A DNA stretch of 7,854 nt, from the NCBI GenBank assembly GCA_946886375.1, contig CAMPIL010000166.1:1-7854 (forward strand), in the 5' to 3' direction. Within the stretch, counting starts at the first letter, position 1. Each line of letters starts with the position of its first letter. The stretch comes from an uncultured Phycisphaerales bacterium. GTDB taxonomy: Bacteria; Planctomycetota; Phycisphaerae; Phycisphaerales; SM1A02. The notes beneath the pieces were generated by a model. The model saw only the letters and a list, made by a program, of their open reading frames with translations. It made no database searches and was not told where the DNA came from. The position numbers were made by a program, and so were the translations under genes. This document shows positions 5,627 to 7,854 of the stretch, in pieces.

Positions 5627-6094
5627 TCACGCGCGCAGGCAGCACGCCTTGTACTTTCGGCCGCTGCCGCAGGGACATGGATCGTTGCGTCCGATTTTGC
5701 TGCCAGGCCGGACGAAGGGTTTCTTCTTGCCTGAAGCGGCTTCCAGATATGGCTCCTTCAGCGCGCGGACGTACGCGCCGAGCATCCGACCTCCGCCCAG
5801 CCGTCCTTCTTCTTCGAGTTGGGTGAGAAAGACTGCGCACAGGTCAGGCACGTGCTCTCGGGCCTGTTCCGGCAGATTCAGTTTCGCGATGCGGTCAAGT
5901 AGCGCCGACTTCGCATCCGTCTCCTCGATCTCGGAAGGCTCAATCTCGCGCACCGCACACGCCGCGACGAGGAACTCGACCAGAATGGCGGGCGCGTGCT
6001 CGTGCACAGGCGAAGCGACATCGCGCATTCGGTCGGATGAGCAGAAATCGCCAACCCAGTTCTCGATCTGTTCACGAAGATAAGGCGAATTCAT
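5627..6094 (-). CDS. Small SEC-C zinc-motif protein
   Basis: The 155-residue protein is mostly helical and acidic (about 1-120), followed by a basic linker and a C-terminal SEC-C motif [16 protein letters not shown] (137-152). C140, C142, C151 and C152 give the C-x-C-x8-C-C zinc-binding pattern first known from SecA, where it contacts SecB and ribosomes. It also occurs at the end of many small uncharacterised proteins. The N-terminal domain is unrecognised, so the role is open; zinc binding and a protein-protein contact are likely. I placed the start at the ATG at 6094-6092. An upstream start at 6154 would overlap the end of the bisphosphatase gene and add an Arg/Trp-rich, unlikely N-terminus. 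A weak AGGCGG-like sequence precedes it. It begins 22 nt after the fbp stop and is probably co-transcribed with it. Confidence 0.85.
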   Translation of the reverse strand: MNSPYLREQIENWVGDFCSSDRMRDVASPVHEHAPAILVEFLVAACAVREIEPSEIEETDAKSALLDRIAKLNLPEQAREHVPDLCAVFLTQLEEEGRLGGGRMLGAYVRALKEPYLEAASGKKKPFVRPGSKIGRNDPCPCGSGRKYKACCLRA

Positions 6095-6116
6095 GTTGCG
6101 CCGCCTATGAGATATT

Positions 6117-7175
6117 TCACAGCCACTTCGCCACGTGCTCCACTTCGTTCGCACTGCCCATCACTACGCTGCAGCGCTGGTGGATGCTGGTGGGTTGAAT
6201 ATCAAGGATGCGCCGCTGCGCGTTGCCCTGCAAAGGTGGCGACAGCGCACGGCCGCCGGCCTGCTCGATCAGCATCGCCATTGGATTGGCTTCGTACATC
6301 AGGCGCAGTTTGCCATCAGGGTTTTTCTTTGTCGGCGGATAGAGGAACACTCCGCCCTTGAGCAGCGTGCGATGCACATCGGCGACCATCGAGCCGATGT
6401 AGCGCGAGGAATAGCCGTTGGCGTGCGCCCAATCCAGATACTTGTTGTAACCGTCGGGAAACGTATCGCGGTTGGCTTCATTGACCGAATAGGTTTTTCC
6501 TGTTTCGGGAATTCTGATGGTTCGCTTCACCAGCAGGAAACTGCCGATGGACTGATCGAGCACGAACATGTCCACGCCATTGCCCGTGGTGAGCACGAAG
6601 ACGGTGGACGATCCATAGAGGATGTAACCCGCTGCGACCTGCGTGCGGCCGGGCTGGCACACGGTTTCCATCGCACCGGGAATGTTGGGGTCGTTCTTGA
6701 TGACACTGAAGATCGTGCCCACGCCGACGCACACATCGAGATTTGACGACCCGTCCAGGGGATCGAAGATCACGCAGTATTTTCCGCCTTCCGAACCGCG
6801 GCGGATGATGGTGGGATCTTCATCTTCCTCCGATGCGACGACAGCCACGCTTGGCCGATTGCCCAGGCAGCGCAGGAGGACTTCATTGGCGATGACGTCG
6901 AGTTTCTGCTGCGTTTCGCCATGCACGTTGGAGTTGCCATGCGTGCCGAGCACGTCTTCAAGGCCGGCTCGTCGAACCTTGTTTGCGATGGTTTTTCCCG
7001 CCAGGCTGATGGCGGAGAGAATCCATGACAGATCGCCGGTGGCATCCGGATGGCGCGTCTCCTCCTGAAGAATGTGCGATTGGAGGCTGGTGAGATTGTC
7101 GCCAGTGACGCTGATCGCGTTGGGACGCGAAGCACCGTGTGAAGCGAGATTGGCGGCTGGATGGGTGATGGTCAT
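6117..7175 (-). CDS. fbp: Fructose-1,6-bisphosphatase, class I
   Basis: The 352-residue cytoplasmic enzyme hydrolyses fructose 1,6-bisphosphate to fructose 6-phosphate and phosphate, the committed step of gluconeogenesis. Class I motifs appear in order: an N-terminal [12 protein letters not shown] (28-39), the acidic SEEDED (115-120), the metal-binding FDPLDGSSN (137-145), [20 protein letters not shown] (258-277) for substrate binding, and [20 protein letters not shown] (279-298) with metal-ligand Glu295. All expected acidic metal ligands are present, so it should be active. The length matches bacterial class I enzymes with a short N-terminal extension (residues 1-26). The ATG at 7175 is the only Met before the first conserved motif; no Shine-Dalgarno is visible. 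It is the first gene of an operon with the SEC-C protein. Its antagonist, the phosphofructokinase, lies 1.8 kb away on the other strand. Confidence 0.97.
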   Translation of the reverse strand: MTITHPAANLASHGASRPNAISVTGDNLTSLQSHILQEETRHPDATGDLSWILSAISLAGKTIANKVRRAGLEDVLGTHGNSNVHGETQQKLDVIANEVLLRCLGNRPSVAVVASEEDEDPTIIRRGSEGGKYCVIFDPLDGSSNLDVCVGVGTIFSVIKNDPNIPGAMETVCQPGRTQVAAGYILYGSSTVFVLTTGNGVDMFVLDQSIGSFLLVKRTIRIPETGKTYSVNEANRDTFPDGYNKYLDWAHANGYSSRYIGSMVADVHRTLLKGGVFLYPPTKKNPDGKLRLMYEANPMAMLIEQAGGRALSPPLQGNAQRRILDIQPTSIHQRCSVVMGSANEVEHVAKWL

Positions 7176-7188
7176 GGGTTGAACGCGA

Positions 7189-7194
7189 GAATTA
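7189..7194 (-). promoter_or_regulatory. Possible -10 element of fbp
   Basis: On the minus strand TAATTC (7194-7189) lies 13 bases before the fbp ATG and would give a leader of only a few bases. No good -35 is present at 15-18 bp, so the call is weak. Confidence 0.25.
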
Positions 7195-7477
7195 GTGGAT
7201 AGCGCGTGATTGAAATCGCAAGTGGCGGGTGCGACGGCTGAGTGAAATTGCGGTCAATGGGGCGGCAGTCGGGGATCGTGAAGGCTACGGCAACGGACCT
7301 CGCATTGTGCGGCGTCAGATGCCTGCGATGCGAAAAAACCAAGCGGCGGGCGCGCGACGAAAGAGGGCCTGCATCACGCCTGACGCGAAAACAACATCCA
7401 TGATACGTGACGAATGCAGTGATCGGCAGGTGAATATCCAGTGATGGCACTCCCCCCACGCCGCTCCGGGGTGAGGC
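7195..7477. other. Divergent intergenic region, no gene seen
   Basis: This is the upstream region shared by fbp (minus) and the ArsR gene (plus). Frames on both strands are short or have Arg/Pro/His-rich translations without any recognisable family. A GC-rich potential hairpin (CCCC with GGGG, around 7451-7474) sits just before the ArsR -35. Otherwise I see no RNA gene or long repeat. Confidence 0.4.
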
Positions 7478-7506
7478 TTGCCCTTCAAACGACTTTTCGT
7501 CATAAT
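7478..7506 (+). promoter_or_regulatory. Promoter of the ArsR-family gene
   Basis: TTGCCC (7478-7483, four of six matches to TTGACA), an exact 17-bp spacer and CATAAT (7501-7506, five of six matches to TATAAT) make the best promoter in the window. The -10 ends seven bases before the ATG at 7514, so transcription should begin at or within a base or two of the start codon, giving a leaderless mRNA. Confidence 0.65.
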
Positions 7507-7513
7507 CCGTTGT

Positions 7514-7807
7514 ATGGGCAGACCCTTCAATTCCCCCGATGTGTTCCGCGCTGTTTCGCATCCCGTGAGGCGGCGGATTCTCGACATGCTCCGCGCGAAG
7601 GATCTTGCCACCGCCGAGATTGCGCAGAATTTCCGCCTCAGCGCCACCACAGTTTCCGAACATCTGCGGGCGCTGCGCTCAGCGGGGCTCGTTGAAGATC
7701 GCGACCGCGGCCGGCACCGCTTCTATCGGTTGGCGCCGGACCGGCTTCGTGAACTCGACCGGTGGATCAGCGAGTACCGCAGCGTTCTTTCCCGTTCGGG
7801 CCGCTGA
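7514..7807 (+). CDS. ArsR-family winged-helix transcriptional regulator
   Basis: The 97-residue protein is almost entirely a winged helix-turn-helix domain. It has FRAVSHPVRRRILDMLRAKD (11-30), then the recognition part TAEIAQNFRLSATTVSEHLRAL (33-54), and the wing AGLVEDRDRGRHRFYRL (57-73). It has no Cys at all, so the classical metal-thiolate sensor sites of ArsR/SmtB are absent. It more likely belongs to the metal-independent ArsR group, which is often encoded next to SRPBCC/AHSA1 genes. The neighbour that would show this lies beyond the right edge. The ATG at 7514 is chosen because the domain starts right after it and the promoter abuts it; an in-frame TTG at 7478 falls on the -35 element. 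It is divergent from fbp with about 340 bp between them. Confidence 0.93.
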   Translation: MGRPFNSPDVFRAVSHPVRRRILDMLRAKDLATAEIAQNFRLSATTVSEHLRALRSAGLVEDRDRGRHRFYRLAPDRLRELDRWISEYRSVLSRSGR

Positions 7808-7854
7808 CCTCGATCGCCCAGCATTCCGCACTGCACTTTTCGATCAGCTGCGCT

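Noticed and set aside
5559..5840. Minus-strand frame continuing past the SEC-C stop, ending in a natural-looking tail (KNTEPADLIDAAIG)
   Set aside because: I considered a frameshifted C-terminal extension of the SEC-C protein, but SEC-C proteins normally end a few residues after the CC pair, as the called gene does.
6135..6746. 203-codon plus-strand frame inside fbp
   Set aside because: It is antisense to an unmistakable class I bisphosphatase and is rich in His/Arg/Ile without domain similarity.
7318..7404. 28-codon hydrophobic minus-strand frame (MDVVFASGVMQAL...) in the fbp-arsR gap
   Set aside because: It has no Shine-Dalgarno and no convincing promoter; its length is expected by chance.
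7448..7474. GC-rich potential hairpin before the ArsR promoter
   Set aside because: Pairing needs a bulge and a long loop, no T-run follows, and no upstream plus-strand gene needs a terminator here.

Overview
The window is a GC-rich (roughly 60%) bacterial chromosome segment. It holds seven confident complete genes, one 35-residue small gene, and one gene cut by the left edge. I see no mobile element, CRISPR array, rRNA or tRNA. The class I fructose-1,6-bisphosphatase, the PPi-type phosphofructokinase, the SEC-C protein and the scarcity of Shine-Dalgarno sequences on first genes fit a Planctomycetota-like (possibly Phycisphaerae) organism. That placement rests on general resemblance only and is an inference.

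Layout: (1) 1-228, minus strand, the N-terminal 76 codons of an unrecognised protein. (2) 229-681, no gene I can defend. (3) 682-2936, plus strand, a small operon: a TetR-family repressor with a strong 24-bp dyad over its own promoter and start, then a four-helix DUF1761 membrane protein, then a secreted two-domain protein with an AHSA1-like SRPBCC domain and a second beta-rich domain. (4) 3051-4292, plus, a phosphofructokinase with PPi-dependent signatures. (5) 4357-4464, minus, a very basic small protein, convergent with the phosphofructokinase and divergent from the next gene. (6) 4515-5459, plus, an RluA-family pseudouridine synthase with an S4 domain. (7) 5627-7175, minus, an operon of class I fructose-1,6-bisphosphatase followed by a small SEC-C zinc-motif protein. 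(8) 7514-7807, plus, a compact ArsR-family regulator whose promoter abuts its start codon.

Functionally, the phosphofructokinase (fructose-6-phosphate to fructose-1,6-bisphosphate, reversible with PPi) and the bisphosphatase (irreversible reverse step) lie within about 3 kb, so both directions of the key glycolysis/gluconeogenesis step are encoded nearby. The TetR cassette looks like an autoregulated envelope or stress module with an unknown ligand. Several transcription-unit first genes (phosphofructokinase, small basic gene, pseudouridine synthase, ArsR) have a -10-like hexamer only 5-8 nt before the start codon and no Shine-Dalgarno. The internal operon genes have good ones. This suggests leaderless transcripts for first genes. 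I found no clear undescribed defence or mobile system; the TetR/DUF1761/secreted-SRPBCC cassette and the small basic gene are the least ordinary parts.
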